Positions 26,628-35,996 of a stretch of 64,000 nucleotides of DNA are shown here, in pieces. Position numbers and translations under genes: made by a program. Numbering within the stretch: the first letter of the stretch is position 1; the number at the start of each line of letters is the position of its first letter. The notes below the pieces were generated by a model that worked only from the letters and a program-made list of their open reading frames with translations, did no database searches and was not told the origin of the DNA. Source of the stretch: Proteiniphilum propionicum (GTDB lineage: Bacteria > Bacteroidota > Bacteroidia > Bacteroidales > Dysgonomonadaceae); assembly GCF_022267555.1 (NCBI RefSeq), contig NZ_CP073586.1:744001-808000 (forward strand). The letters run 5' to 3'.

Positions 26628-27938
26628 TTATAGCACATTCATCGCATCCAATACCATCTTCACAATAAACAACACAAATATCACCCACATGGTCGTGGAG
26701 ATCTGCCTGAATTTTCCGCTCAGCGCTTTCAGGAAGACAAAAGATAGCATGCCGAACACGATACCCTGGGCAATACTGAAAGCAAAAGGCATCATCACAA
26801 TGGTAAGGAAAGCCGGCAGGGCTTCTGTCATATCATGGAAATTGATCTTTACAACTGAAGTTATCATGAACAGCCCAACCAGTATAAGCGCTGGAGCAGT
26901 AGCTGAGGCAGGAACCATTAGGAACAGCGGGGCGAGAAACAACGCCAGTGCAAACATTACAGCCGTGGAGAGAGCGGTCAGCCCGGTGCGTCCTCCCACA
27001 GCTACGCCAGAAGCACTCTCAACGTATGAGGTAACTGTACTTGTTCCCAGAACAGCACCAAAGGTTGTGCCAAGAGCATCGGCAAAAAGGGCACGTTTAA
27101 TTTGCGGAAAGCTCCCTTCGTTGTCAGTAAGCCCAATCTTAGAAGCAACTCCCAAAAGGGTTCCAATGGTATCGAAGAGATTTACAAAAAGGAATGTAAA
27201 CACTACGATCAGCATATCGGGTGTAAAGATATTGTGCCATTCAAACTTCATAAAGATTGGTGATATATCGGGAGGGAGAGCAACAATGCCTCCTTCGGGC
27301 AGGTGGACCAGTCCCAGCAAGCCTGCAAAAATTGTAGCGACAATAATCCCTATAAGGAACGCCCCGTGTACTTTTTTATGATACAATACCGCTGTAAGTA
27401 TAAGTCCCGCCGAAGCGACCCATATATGGGGGTTAGACATCGCCCCAAGGGTTAGCATGGTGTTTTCATCTTTCACAATCAATCCCGCGTTCTGCAGCCC
27501 AAGAAAGGTAATGAAAAGGCCTATTCCTACTGGAATAGCATTTTTGATTGAACCCGGAATACTCTTCACTATCAGTTCCCGCACATTAAAGAACGTGAGG
27601 ATAACAAAAATAATCCCTTCTATAAAAACTGCAGTAAGGGCCATCTGCCAAGAATAGCCGAGCCCTAACACTACTGAAAAGGCGAAGAAAGAGTTAAGCC
27701 CCATACCGGGTGCCTGTGCCACCGGCAGATTAGGGATGAACGCCATAAACATGGTTCCCAGTACGCTAGCTAATGCCGTTGCCGTAAAAAGTGCTGCCTT
27801 GTCCATACCCGATGCGCTCAGGATATTTGGGTTCACTATTAAAATATAAGACATGGTGAGAAAAGTTATGATCCCCGCCACAATCTCGGTACGAACAGTC
27901 GTCTTGTGTGCTTTTAGCTTAAATAATTTTTCCAACAT
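26628..27938 (-). CDS. NCS2-family purine permease (AzgA/PbuG-like)
   Basis: A 436-residue inner-membrane nucleobase transporter with about 12-14 membrane segments. Family signatures are ETEIVAGIITFLTMSYILIVNP-type N-terminus (here RTEIVAGIITFLTMSYI), QAPGMGLNSFFAFSVV, FVNLFDTIGTLLGVA and TSTVTSYVESASGVAVGGRTGL. These place it in the hypoxanthine/guanine/adenine branch rather than the uracil/xanthine branch. It is 18 nt downstream of a DUF5020 outer-membrane protein, suggesting a two-membrane uptake route. Confidence 0.92.
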   Translation of the reverse strand: MLEKLFKLKAHKTTVRTEIVAGIITFLTMSYILIVNPNILSASGMDKAALFTATALASVLGTMFMAFIPNLPVAQAPGMGLNSFFAFSVVLGLGYSWQMALTAVFIEGIIFVILTFFNVRELIVKSIPGSIKNAIPVGIGLFITFLGLQNAGLIVKDENTMLTLGAMSNPHIWVASAGLILTAVLYHKKVHGAFLIGIIVATIFAGLLGLVHLPEGGIVALPPDISPIFMKFEWHNIFTPDMLIVVFTFLFVNLFDTIGTLLGVASKIGLTDNEGSFPQIKRALFADALGTTFGAVLGTSTVTSYVESASGVAVGGRTGLTALSTAVMFALALFLAPLFLMVPASATAPALILVGLFMITSVVKINFHDMTEALPAFLTIVMMPFAFSIAQGIVFGMLSFVFLKALSGKFRQISTTMWVIFVLFIVKMVLDAMNVL

Positions 27939-27956
27939 AGATTCTTATATTAAACT

Positions 27957-28667
27957 TCAGAAAGTCCATTTAGTTGCCAGCGTTGGGATGGCATAAAAAT
28001 TCTCAAGTCGCACAAAATTGTAGCTTATCTCCACTTCGCTCCCAACAGAAAAATTGGGAGTGACATTGTACCATATCTGCGGTTCGCTCAGCAAAACCAG
28101 CCTTTTCCCCGATTCAACACCTGTACGGTCTTTGTTCTCGGACCACAAGTCGAAAAATCCGGAAAGCGAAAGCTTGCTATCAGCCAGCAACGAGTTCCAT
28201 GTAAAGGTCCACTGTGCGTCGTGACTCACCTCCTGAAACGAATTCAGCTTGTATGCCACGTATGTGTTCATGTGGAAATTACCCAACTGAAAGGGGTATC
28301 CCAAACCTCCCAGATAAGCAGCAGGAATGGAAAAGCCAATACCTGTACCTTTTACCAGTCCCAGACCCCCATTATATTCTATATGGGGAAAAAGCGGAAA
28401 ATCGCCTATCTTAAATTCACGGGCTATCTCTGCATAAACCAATCCCGGGTTCCTTTTATCGAAACTAAAATCAAAGTCCACAAACATAAAAGTATTCCCC
28501 CACCGGTCGGGTTTAAACATTTCAAATGTAGCCGTAAGATAATTGACAGGGGCAACTTCATCGCCGTAAAATGAATGGCGGGGATCGAAATGCAGTTGTA
28601 GATTCTGCGCCTCAATCACAACCGCAACAGAAAGGATTGCAAGGGAAAGAAAGATCTTCCTGAACAT
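27957..28667 (-). CDS. DUF5020 protein, predicted outer-membrane beta-barrel
   Basis: A 236-residue secreted protein with signal peptide (ends near VIEAQ, residue 21). Alternating aromatic/hydrophobic strands (NTFMFVDFDFSF, YLGGLGYPFQ, FHMNTYVAYKL) and a C-terminal aromatic (TKWTF) are typical of small outer-membrane barrels. It matches DUF5020, which is distantly like Tsx nucleoside channels. Being first in an operon with a purine permease supports a purine/nucleoside channel role, but this is inference. Confidence 0.75.
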   Translation of the reverse strand: MFRKIFLSLAILSVAVVIEAQNLQLHFDPRHSFYGDEVAPVNYLTATFEMFKPDRWGNTFMFVDFDFSFDKRNPGLVYAEIAREFKIGDFPLFPHIEYNGGLGLVKGTGIGFSIPAAYLGGLGYPFQLGNFHMNTYVAYKLNSFQEVSHDAQWTFTWNSLLADSKLSLSGFFDLWSENKDRTGVESGKRLVLLSEPQIWYNVTPNFSVGSEVEISYNFVRLENFYAIPTLATKWTF

Positions 28668-28692
28668 ACTGTAGTTGTTTTGATGAGTTAAA

Positions 28693-28713
28693 CAAAAATA
28701 AATCGCAAAAGTA
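28693..28713 (-). promoter_or_regulatory. Two candidate -7 boxes upstream of the DUF5020-permease operon
   Basis: On the minus strand TACTTTTG (28706-28713) and TATTTTTG (28693-28700) both match TAnnTTTG, 39 and 26 nt before the ATG. A TTTG lies about 23 nt upstream of the second. Confidence 0.4.
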
Positions 28714-28795
28714 ATAAAAAACGCAAAACAACACCGGTTACAGAAGACTTTTTTTCCTTTTTTATACCAAATGCCGTTATTACCGCTTAAATTTG

Positions 28796-28803
28796 TAATT
28801 TTG
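28796..28803 (+). promoter_or_regulatory. -7 box (TAATTTTG) upstream of cysS
   Basis: Full TAnnTTTG match 25 nt before the ATG; no clear -33 box. Confidence 0.4.
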
Positions 28804-28828
28804 CCTTTTTAAAAAACTAGCCGGTAAA

Positions 28829-30307
28829 ATGAACGAAGAAAAAGCAAAAAGTTTGGTAATCTACAACACATTAAGCAGGACAAAAGAAGTTTTTAAGCCA
28901 CTGCATCCTCCTCTCGTGGGTATGTATGTATGCGGCCCCACTGTGTATAGTGATATCCACCTTGGGAACTGCCGTACATTCATCTCTTTCGATATGATAT
29001 ACAGATATCTGCTTCACCTCGGATACAGAGTGCGCTATGTACGCAATATTACAGATGCGGGGCATCTTGAAGGCGACCGTGATGAAGGAGAGGATAAATT
29101 TGCCAAAAGGGCCAGGATAGAACAACTTGAGCCGATGGAGATTGTACAAAAGTACACCATCGGATTTCATGAAGTACTCTCACTCTTCAACACTCTTCCG
29201 CCAAATATTGAGCCCACCGCCACCGGACATATCATTGAGCAGGTAGAGATGATAAAAGAGATTATGGCTGCAGGGTTTGCTTATGAGGTGAACGGATCAG
29301 TCTACTTCGACGTAGAAAAATACAGCCGTCACCACGACTACGGAATGCTTACAAACAGAAAACTGGAAGATCTGCTGGAAGGTACTCGCGAACTGAGCGG
29401 ACAGGATGAAAAACGGGGAAGGCTTGATTTTGCACTATGGATAAAAGCAAATCCGGAAACTCTTATGCAGTGGCCTTCACCATGGGGCCAGGGTTTCCCG
29501 GGCTGGCATATCGAATGTTCAGCCATGAGCACCAAATACTTAGGTACTTCGTTCGATATTCATGGTGGCGGAATGGACCTTCAGGCAACTCACCACACCA
29601 ATGAGATTGCTCAATCGGTAGCCTGCAATCACACTGAGCCTGTAAAGTACTGGGTTCACACCAATATGCTCACCGTAAATGGTACACGTATGTCCAAAAC
29701 GGCGGGAAACGGTTTTTTGCCAAGGGAGCTGTTCACCGGTAGCCATCCATTGCTGGAAAGAGGTTATTCACCCATGACCGTACGTTTCTTTATGGCTCAG
29801 TCTCATTACCGGAGCACACTCGATTTCTCCAACGAGGCTCTTCAGGCATCAGAAAAAGGATATAAAAAATTGATGGAGAGCTTCTCAACAATAGAGAAGA
29901 TAGAGCCTTCACCCTCCTCTTCGGTAAACATCGCCGATCTGGAAGACAGATGCTACGCTGCCATGAACGACGACTTTAACAGCCCCGTGCTGATTGCCCA
30001 TCTGTTCGATGGAGTACGTATTATCAACTCAGCGTACGATAAAACAGAATCTCTCACTGCCGATGATCTGGCAGCACTGAAAAGGGTTATGCACACCTTT
30101 GTTTTTGAAGTATTAGGGTTGGTGGATGAGTCAAAAAGCGTGGCAGGAAGTAATGTGATTGACAATCTTATGAAGTTGATTCTTGATATAAGAGAGACTG
30201 CCCGTGAAAACAAAGACTGGGCTACTTCAGATAAGATACGTGACGAACTGAAAGCCGCAGGCGTGGAGATAAAGGACACCAAACAAGGTGTTGAATGGAG
30301 AATGTAA
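28829..30307 (+). CDS. cysS: Cysteinyl-tRNA synthetase
   Basis: Class I synthetase charging tRNA-Cys; 492 residues. The N-terminal MYVCGPTVYSDIHLGNCRTF carries the zinc Cys and a HIGH variant (HLGN). GWHIECSAMS and GGGMDLQATHHTNEIAQS supply the remaining zinc ligands, and 'GTRMSKTAGNG' is the KMSKS variant. The C-terminal helical anticodon region ends in RDELKAAGVEIKDTKQGVEW. All expected elements are present. Monocistronic by spacing. Confidence 0.97.
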   Translation: MNEEKAKSLVIYNTLSRTKEVFKPLHPPLVGMYVCGPTVYSDIHLGNCRTFISFDMIYRYLLHLGYRVRYVRNITDAGHLEGDRDEGEDKFAKRARIEQLEPMEIVQKYTIGFHEVLSLFNTLPPNIEPTATGHIIEQVEMIKEIMAAGFAYEVNGSVYFDVEKYSRHHDYGMLTNRKLEDLLEGTRELSGQDEKRGRLDFALWIKANPETLMQWPSPWGQGFPGWHIECSAMSTKYLGTSFDIHGGGMDLQATHHTNEIAQSVACNHTEPVKYWVHTNMLTVNGTRMSKTAGNGFLPRELFTGSHPLLERGYSPMTVRFFMAQSHYRSTLDFSNEALQASEKGYKKLMESFSTIEKIEPSPSSSVNIADLEDRCYAAMNDDFNSPVLIAHLFDGVRIINSAYDKTESLTADDLAALKRVMHTFVFEVLGLVDESKSVAGSNVIDNLMKLILDIRETARENKDWATSDKIRDELKAAGVEIKDTKQGVEWRM

Positions 30308-30728
30308 GACAGAATATGTATATCTGGACAGGATATTAAACAATTGAGAAAGCATTATATTGCGCCCTAAACCTAAAATATCAAAAATAATTATTTATAA
30401 TATAAATACCTTTTTGGCAATTGATATTAAAATAGATTTTCAGAGGAGACTCAAGGCATTGAATGTAGAAAGTAAGATAAACAGAGTATGACGAAAACCG
30501 GGATAGTGGTATTCATAGTGAAAAGATATGCAGAAAAGAGATGCAAGGTCAAAACAATATTCAAAGCAGAAGAGTGTAAATAACATCAACAACCGATTGC
30601 CAATATTTCACAAGGCGGAAAAATTAATTAAATGAATTTAAACAACGTAAAAGCGAAAAGAAACAGCTGAACCTTCGTTTTAAAGTATTATTTTTGTATT
30701 ATATATCAGTGATAAAAGTCGCACAGAG
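30308..30728. other. 421-bp intergenic region before aroA
   Basis: AT-rich with no convincing gene. A -7 box TATTTTTG at 30689-30696 lies 33 nt before the aroA ATG. A 31-codon frame at 30488-30583 is not convincing. Confidence 0.5.
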
Positions 30729-31958
30729 ATGCAATTACAATATAAATTGTTTCCACCCGGCTCAATCCGGGTCACAGTACAGCTCCCCTCTTCTAAGAGC
30801 ATGAGCAACAGAGCTCTTATTCTCAATGCATTGAGTTTGAGCGATAATCCTATCAGGAATCTTTCCGATTGCGAAGACACGCAAGTGCTTATAGATGCTT
30901 TCAACTCCGACTCCAACGTGTTCGACGTTAAGGGGGCCGGCACCGCAATGAGGTTTCTGACTGCTTTTCTAGCGGGGATGGAGGGCGAATGGATCGTAAA
31001 GGGGTCAAAAAGAATGCATGAGCGCCCCATTCATCCTCTTGTAGAGACTCTCATAGCGCTGGGAGCAGAGATTGAATATCTCGAGAAAGAGGGATTTCCA
31101 CCTCTCAAGATAAAGGGGCGAAAACTCAAGGGTGGCGAAGTGTATCTCTCCGGAAATATCAGTTCTCAATTCATATCGGCACTACTTATGGTTGCCCCTC
31201 TGATGGAAAAGGGACTGACCATGCATATCGAGAAAGAAATAGTCTCCAGGCCTTATATCGACCTTACTCTGAACATGATGGAGAAATGTGGCGTTCATGC
31301 CAAGTGGGAGGGTAATGATATAACAGTCAAGCACCAAGCCTACAAGCCAATTGAGCATGTGGTGGAGGCAGACTGGACCGCTGCTTCCTATTGGTATGAA
31401 ATGGTTTCCCTGCTTCCAGGTTCTGAGGTAAAGCTGAATGGGCTGAAGAAAAAGAGTCTCCAGGGCGATGCCAATGTGGCTAATCTTTTCGGCGACCTGG
31501 GTGTAACAACTGATTTTGTTTCGGATGGTATTATCATTCGTAATTCAAAGAGAAAAACGAGAAAATTTTTTCACGACTTTGTAAATGAACCTGATCTAGC
31601 ACAAACTTTTGCGGCTACCTGTTGTTTTATGGGTATACCATTTCTTTTCTCAGGTATCCAGAGCCTGAAGATCAAAGAGACTGATCGTGTGCAGGCATTG
31701 ATCAATGAGTTGGAAAAGCTTGGATATCTGCTTAATGAAACTGAAATAGGCATGCTTGAATGGGACGGAACGCGATGTTCTCCCGTAAAAGAGCCGTCTA
31801 TAGACACCTACGATGACCATCGTATGGCTATGTCCTTTGCTCCGGGTGCAATCATTTTAGACACACTGATTATTAATGACCCAAATGTGGTTTCCAAATC
31901 GTATCCCAATTTCTGGGAAGATTTAAAATATGCAGGATTTAGAATAGAAGAAAGGTAA
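30729..31958 (+). CDS. aroA: 3-phosphoshikimate 1-carboxyvinyltransferase (EPSP synthase)
   Basis: Shikimate-pathway enzyme joining PEP to shikimate-3-phosphate; 409 residues, slightly shorter than most. Visible motifs are LPSSKSMSNRALILNAL (family LPGSKS), GAGTAMRFLTAFLAG (PEP-site GTAMR, with Phe where many have Pro), ISSQFISALLMVAP and IKETDRVQALINELEKLG. TYDDHRMAMSFA is the catalytic Asp-His-Arg region. The supplied chorismate feeds the trp operon later in the window. It is followed 6 nt later by a Cys-rich protein gene. Confidence 0.94.
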   Translation: MQLQYKLFPPGSIRVTVQLPSSKSMSNRALILNALSLSDNPIRNLSDCEDTQVLIDAFNSDSNVFDVKGAGTAMRFLTAFLAGMEGEWIVKGSKRMHERPIHPLVETLIALGAEIEYLEKEGFPPLKIKGRKLKGGEVYLSGNISSQFISALLMVAPLMEKGLTMHIEKEIVSRPYIDLTLNMMEKCGVHAKWEGNDITVKHQAYKPIEHVVEADWTAASYWYEMVSLLPGSEVKLNGLKKKSLQGDANVANLFGDLGVTTDFVSDGIIIRNSKRKTRKFFHDFVNEPDLAQTFAATCCFMGIPFLFSGIQSLKIKETDRVQALINELEKLGYLLNETEIGMLEWDGTRCSPVKEPSIDTYDDHRMAMSFAPGAIILDTLIINDPNVVSKSYPNFWEDLKYAGFRIEER

Positions 31959-31964
31959 CTGATT

Positions 31965-32396
31965 ATGCAAAGTTTATTTGTTTTTGCCGGCATCATAGTT
32001 TTTTTCATCATAGCACTTGCTGTATCCAACAGCTTACAGCGCAAAAAGGGTAATACGAAGGAGCGGGAAGCCACTCCCCCCTATATCGACTTAAGTGGAG
32101 GCGGTTGTTGCGGAGCGCACGAAGTGTGCGAAAAAGACAGCCTTATAGCTGCCTTCGAGGAGAAACCGGAATATTTTGACGACGAGGAACTTGATAAATA
32201 CTCAAACCGCGACTCTTCAAAATATGCCACAAACGAGATAGAGGAGTTTCGTGAGGTGTTCTACTCTGTTCTTGATGAGGAGAAACCACGCTGGATAAGA
32301 AGCCTTCAGATGAGAGGAATTTCCGTTCCCGATCAGATGAAAGATGAAGTGCTTATGATAGTAAATGATCTTAGAGCACAAAAAATGCATGCCTGA
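31965..32396 (+). CDS. Single-TM Cys-rich protein of unknown function
   Basis: A 143-residue protein with one N-terminal hydrophobic helix (about 3-22) and a basic stop-transfer (QRKKGNTKERE). A conserved-looking GGGCCGAHEVCEKDSL segment follows (Cys48, Cys49, Cys55). The remainder is acidic and helical (FDDEELDKY; EIEEFREVFYSVL). Bacteroides homologues are sometimes labelled 'phospholipase' without visible catalytic residues, and I see none here. It is sandwiched between aroA and an ABC metal-type permease. The Cys/His cluster could bind metal. Confidence 0.7.
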   Translation: MQSLFVFAGIIVFFIIALAVSNSLQRKKGNTKEREATPPYIDLSGGGCCGAHEVCEKDSLIAAFEEKPEYFDDEELDKYSNRDSSKYATNEIEEFREVFYSVLDEEKPRWIRSLQMRGISVPDQMKDEVLMIVNDLRAQKMHA

Positions 32397-32410
32397 CAGG
32401 GAATAAAGAG

Positions 32411-33238
32411 ATGAATATCATTGAACTGTTTCAGTATGCTTTCTTCAGGAATGCACTTTTGGGAAGCCTTTTCGCAAGCATTGCCTGTGGAATCATAGGT
32501 ACTTATGTAGTTACAAGACGATTGGTATTCATCAGTGGCGGCATTACACATGCATCATTCGGGGGATTGGGAATAGGTTTTTATTTTGGTCTTCCTCCTG
32601 TTTTGTCGGCTATGGCCTTCTCTGTTTTTTCAGCTTTCGGCATCCAGTGGCTATCAAGCAAGCAAGACGTTCGTGAAGACTCTGCCATTGCCGTCTTCTG
32701 GTCGCTGGGAATGGCAATAGGAATAGTACTTACTTTTCTTACCCCGGGGTATGCCCCTAACCTGTCGGAATACCTTTTCGGCAACATCCTTACTATTACA
32801 CGAGCCGATATTGTTTCTCTGTTTGTTTTATCACTTGTTCTCCTGCTTTTCTTTGTACTGTTTTATCATTCTATTGTATCAGTATCGTTCGACACCGAAT
32901 TTGCCCGTACCCGGCGTCTACCCACCCAATTTATTGAATATACGATGATGCTCTTTATCGCTGTTACCATTGTCCTGAGCATCCGCCTTGTGGGTATTGT
33001 GCTGCTTATGTCGCTTATCACCGTCCCGCAGATGACCGCCAACCTGTTCACTGTAAGCTATTCAAAAATTATCTCACTCTCTGTCCTGTTCAGTTTTGTG
33101 GGATGTGTTACCGGCTTGCTTCTCTCTTATTACCTGAACGTTCCCTCCGGAGCATTTATCATTTTTATACTGATCTTGATATTTTTTATCGGGAGAACCT
33201 TAAAACTCATTTTAAAAAACAAAAACAGGAATAATTAA
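32411..33238 (+). CDS. ABC-3-family metal-type ABC transporter permease
   Basis: A 275-residue inner-membrane permease with about 8 helices, of the ZnuB/MntB type. Hallmarks are IACGIIGTYVVTRRLVFISGGITHASFGGLG, ALSVFWSLGMA-like (here AIAVFWSLGMAIG), APNLSEYLFGNIL and the LVGIVLLMSLITVPQMTA segment. No ATPase or substrate-binding protein gene is adjacent, so partners must lie elsewhere. It starts 14 nt after the Cys-rich gene. Confidence 0.88.
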   Translation: MNIIELFQYAFFRNALLGSLFASIACGIIGTYVVTRRLVFISGGITHASFGGLGIGFYFGLPPVLSAMAFSVFSAFGIQWLSSKQDVREDSAIAVFWSLGMAIGIVLTFLTPGYAPNLSEYLFGNILTITRADIVSLFVLSLVLLLFFVLFYHSIVSVSFDTEFARTRRLPTQFIEYTMMLFIAVTIVLSIRLVGIVLLMSLITVPQMTANLFTVSYSKIISLSVLFSFVGCVTGLLLSYYLNVPSGAFIIFILILIFFIGRTLKLILKNKNRNN

Positions 33239-33679
33239 AAACACGATAAGCATAGAAATGCTATTTAATCCATTAACTATCTGAGAATATGCTTTGCCGA
33301 ATCTCAGTAGCCTTTCTTTTCGATTGTCAGTTGTTAAATAAACATTAACCTAAATAAAAGTCCCCTCCGATAAGTTTTTTATACACATAATGCACAAAAT
33401 CACATACTTATTTTTAGCATGTTGCAATCCGTTAATATCGGTTTTCGGGGTTTTCGTGACAATCTCAAGTTTCGATATTGAAAAGCCTAAAACTTTAAGA
33501 AACTTATATGGCATACACAATAAAACAGTGTTTTTAGTGTTATTTACATAGAACAACGCCATATCGATATAAAACATATACTCCTCGCTGCTATCCAGCG
33601 AAAATCTACTAATATTGAACAAAGTAAATATCCTTATATCGAACACGCGTTGCAATAATTATTCATTTTAAACCGGTGA
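33239..33679. other. 441-bp intergenic region before porW
   Basis: Low-GC region with a small AGCATAGAAATGCT hairpin near 33249. It may contain a minus-strand 101-codon frame (33350-33655, listed separately with low confidence). No clear promoter box for porW was found. Confidence 0.45.
33350..33655 (-). CDS. Doubtful hypothetical protein (101 aa)
   Basis: The only long frame in a 441-bp gap, divergent from porW. The product is rich in Phe, Ile, Leu and Cys without clear membrane topology or a known family. It could be real or an AT-rich chance frame; I lean to chance. Confidence 0.2.
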   Translation of the reverse strand: MQRVFDIRIFTLFNISRFSLDSSEEYMFYIDMALFYVNNTKNTVLLCMPYKFLKVLGFSISKLEIVTKTPKTDINGLQHAKNKYVILCIMCIKNLSEGTFI

Positions 33680-35956
33680 GTGAAATTAAAAGACAAAATC
33701 TGCATAGTTATCTCGGGATCTCTCTGTATAGCCCTCATTTTCGGGTGTTCTACCAAAAAGAATACCCCAGTCACACGTGCCTATCACGAGCTAACCACCC
33801 GCTACAACGTTTTTTTTAATGCACAGCAGGCCTATAATGAAGCACTGGCAAATCAGGTGGAAAATTTATCTGACAATTATTATAAACTACTCCCGTTTTA
33901 CCCCTTGGAAACAATACAGGGGAAGACAACACCAGGCGGACCGTTTGATGGCGTGATTGATAAAACCACAAAAGCCATTCGGGAGCACTCTATTTCAACT
34001 AAACCGCGCCGCATCTCCTCAAAGAGATACTCGAAAGAGCAGTTACAGTGGTTTCGACAGGAGGAGTATAATCCCTTTATGAAAAATGCCTGGCTGCTTA
34101 TGGGAAAAGCCTTTGTGCAGAACCGCGACTATGAAGAGGCGTTATCGGTTTTCGGTCAGATCTTACGCTTATACAAGGATGATGCCGATGTGAAGTTTGA
34201 AACAGAGATCTGGATGTTGCGTATATACACTGAGATGAACAGGACGTACGATGCAGACAATATGGCCTATGTTTTGAAGCTGAAAACGGTTCCTACTCAT
34301 TTAAACACTATTTTCACAGAGACTTACACACTCTATCTGCTTCATAAAAAAGAGTACGCCAATGCTATCCCTTACCTGAAAAGAGCAATCAGTACCGAGA
34401 AAAATCACAAACAGCAAAAACGGCTGCAATTCCTTCTCGGGCAGGTTTATGCAATTCTTGGCGAGAACAAAAATGCTTACCAAGCATTCGAAAAAGTAAA
34501 AGGGCTCACTACCCCTTATAATCTTTTGCTGAATGCCACAGTTTACCAGACTGCCCTTTCTACCGGAAAGCAACAGCACAAAAGTCATGGAGAGTGGATA
34601 AACCTAGCTAAGAGAGAAGTCAACAAAGACACTACCGCAACGGCTTATAAGCTCTATAAGATATACAGTGAACTAGGTAGTGATTATCTCTCTCAAACAC
34701 TATATCAAGGACTGACAGAAGAGAAACCAAATAAAAAGGAGACCACATTATCTTCCTTGCCTGCACCCCAAAGCAGGGTATCTCTTTTTACCTACCCTGA
34801 AGAGGAGTTGTATCAAAAAGCATATGAGGCTTATAAAAAAGGAGTTACCGCAAGTGTGCATAATGCTTTTGAAGAATTCATCGTTAAACATCCCGGATCG
34901 GGATTAATGCCTCAGTTCCTTCTGCTTAACGCACTATCTTACGCGCAAACAGGCAATGTGGCACAGACAAATGAATATTTGAACAAGCTTCTTGAAAGCT
35001 TTCCGGACTCAGATGCGGCTCCTATTGCCGAAAACATAGTGGAAGCGATATCGCAAGGCCGGACATTGGCAGACAACGCTTCCATGTATGTTGAGTGGAA
35101 TAACGATTCGGCCGGCTCTCTCAATCAAAAAAAAGTAAAATTTGAGAACACCCTGTTCAGTAACGATAAAAAAGGGCTGCACCTTTTCCTCCTCTTATTT
35201 ACACATAACTACACTGGTAAAAACAGGCTCCTTTTCGCAACGGCAAATTTCAATTTTTCACACTTCAGCTATCGCCGGTTTAATCTTTCTTTCATCCCTC
35301 TCATTAAGATGGAGGCGCTCAGTGTTCAGCCCTTTAACTCTTTTGAAGAAGCTTCACAATATGCACAAACAATATTATCTGATTCCATTTTTATATCTGC
35401 GTTGACTAAGGAAGTTTTTCCCGTAGTAATCTCCGAAGAGAACATCTCCTTACTGCAAATCCCGGAAGATATTGAAGAGTATCTTACCTTCTGCCGGGAG
35501 TATTTAAATACTTCACCGGCAAGAGTTCAGCAGACTGAAATGATTGTAAAAGCAGAAACAGGTGAAAATTTCGCACAAAAAGAGGAAAAGATTGTACCTT
35601 TGGATAGACGGAGTATCCCTGTGGGGGAAGGTTCGGTGAAACCGATCCGGCAAACAGACCGAATTACACCCGATGAGTTGAAACTGAGGCTCGAAGTGAA
35701 GGCCGCTGAGGCGATCCGGCAGAACAGGAAAGCCACGGAATCCGCCAGCAGAAAAGCTTTACAGAAAAAACGGGAACGTGAAAGAAAAGAAAAGATCAGG
35801 CAACGGGAACAGGAACTGAAGAGAAGGCAGCGCTTGCGTGAAATCGAATTAAAACAACGTGAACGGGAAAGAGATTTAAAAATTCGGAAACAGGAGGGTA
35901 CCCGGAGAGAGAAGCTCAATGAAAGAGAGGCACTATTGCGTAATCAGAAAAAATAA
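33680..35956 (+). CDS. porW: Type IX secretion lipoprotein PorW/SprE-like
   Basis: A 758-residue lipoprotein with lipobox ALIFGC (Cys23). The conserved PorW/SprE opening follows, TRAYHELTTRYNVFFNAQQAY, then 'ISSKRYSKEQLQWFRQEEYNPF'. TPR-like helical repeats fill about 125-480 (NAWLLMGKAFVQNRDYEEALSVF). The last 120 residues are an unusually long Arg/Lys/Glu coiled coil (RERERKEKIRQREQELKRR). PorW is needed for the type IX secretion/gliding machinery. The start is GTG at 33680, which fits the signal peptide. Confidence 0.85.
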   Translation: MKLKDKICIVISGSLCIALIFGCSTKKNTPVTRAYHELTTRYNVFFNAQQAYNEALANQVENLSDNYYKLLPFYPLETIQGKTTPGGPFDGVIDKTTKAIREHSISTKPRRISSKRYSKEQLQWFRQEEYNPFMKNAWLLMGKAFVQNRDYEEALSVFGQILRLYKDDADVKFETEIWMLRIYTEMNRTYDADNMAYVLKLKTVPTHLNTIFTETYTLYLLHKKEYANAIPYLKRAISTEKNHKQQKRLQFLLGQVYAILGENKNAYQAFEKVKGLTTPYNLLLNATVYQTALSTGKQQHKSHGEWINLAKREVNKDTTATAYKLYKIYSELGSDYLSQTLYQGLTEEKPNKKETTLSSLPAPQSRVSLFTYPEEELYQKAYEAYKKGVTASVHNAFEEFIVKHPGSGLMPQFLLLNALSYAQTGNVAQTNEYLNKLLESFPDSDAAPIAENIVEAISQGRTLADNASMYVEWNNDSAGSLNQKKVKFENTLFSNDKKGLHLFLLLFTHNYTGKNRLLFATANFNFSHFSYRRFNLSFIPLIKMEALSVQPFNSFEEASQYAQTILSDSIFISALTKEVFPVVISEENISLLQIPEDIEEYLTFCREYLNTSPARVQQTEMIVKAETGENFAQKEEKIVPLDRRSIPVGEGSVKPIRQTDRITPDELKLRLEVKAAEAIRQNRKATESASRKALQKKRERERKEKIRQREQELKRRQRLREIELKQRERERDLKIRKQEGTRREKLNEREALLRNQKK

Positions 35957-35996
35957 ACAGTTAATAAAAGCATAAACATCGTTTTCATTTGCTTAT

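Noticed and set aside
30488-30583. 31-codon frame before aroA
   Set aside because: Too short, basic composition without features, no ribosome-binding or promoter signal.
33350-33655. 101-codon minus-strand frame as a confident gene
   Set aside because: Kept only as a low-confidence feature; AT-rich composition and lack of any motif make chance likely.
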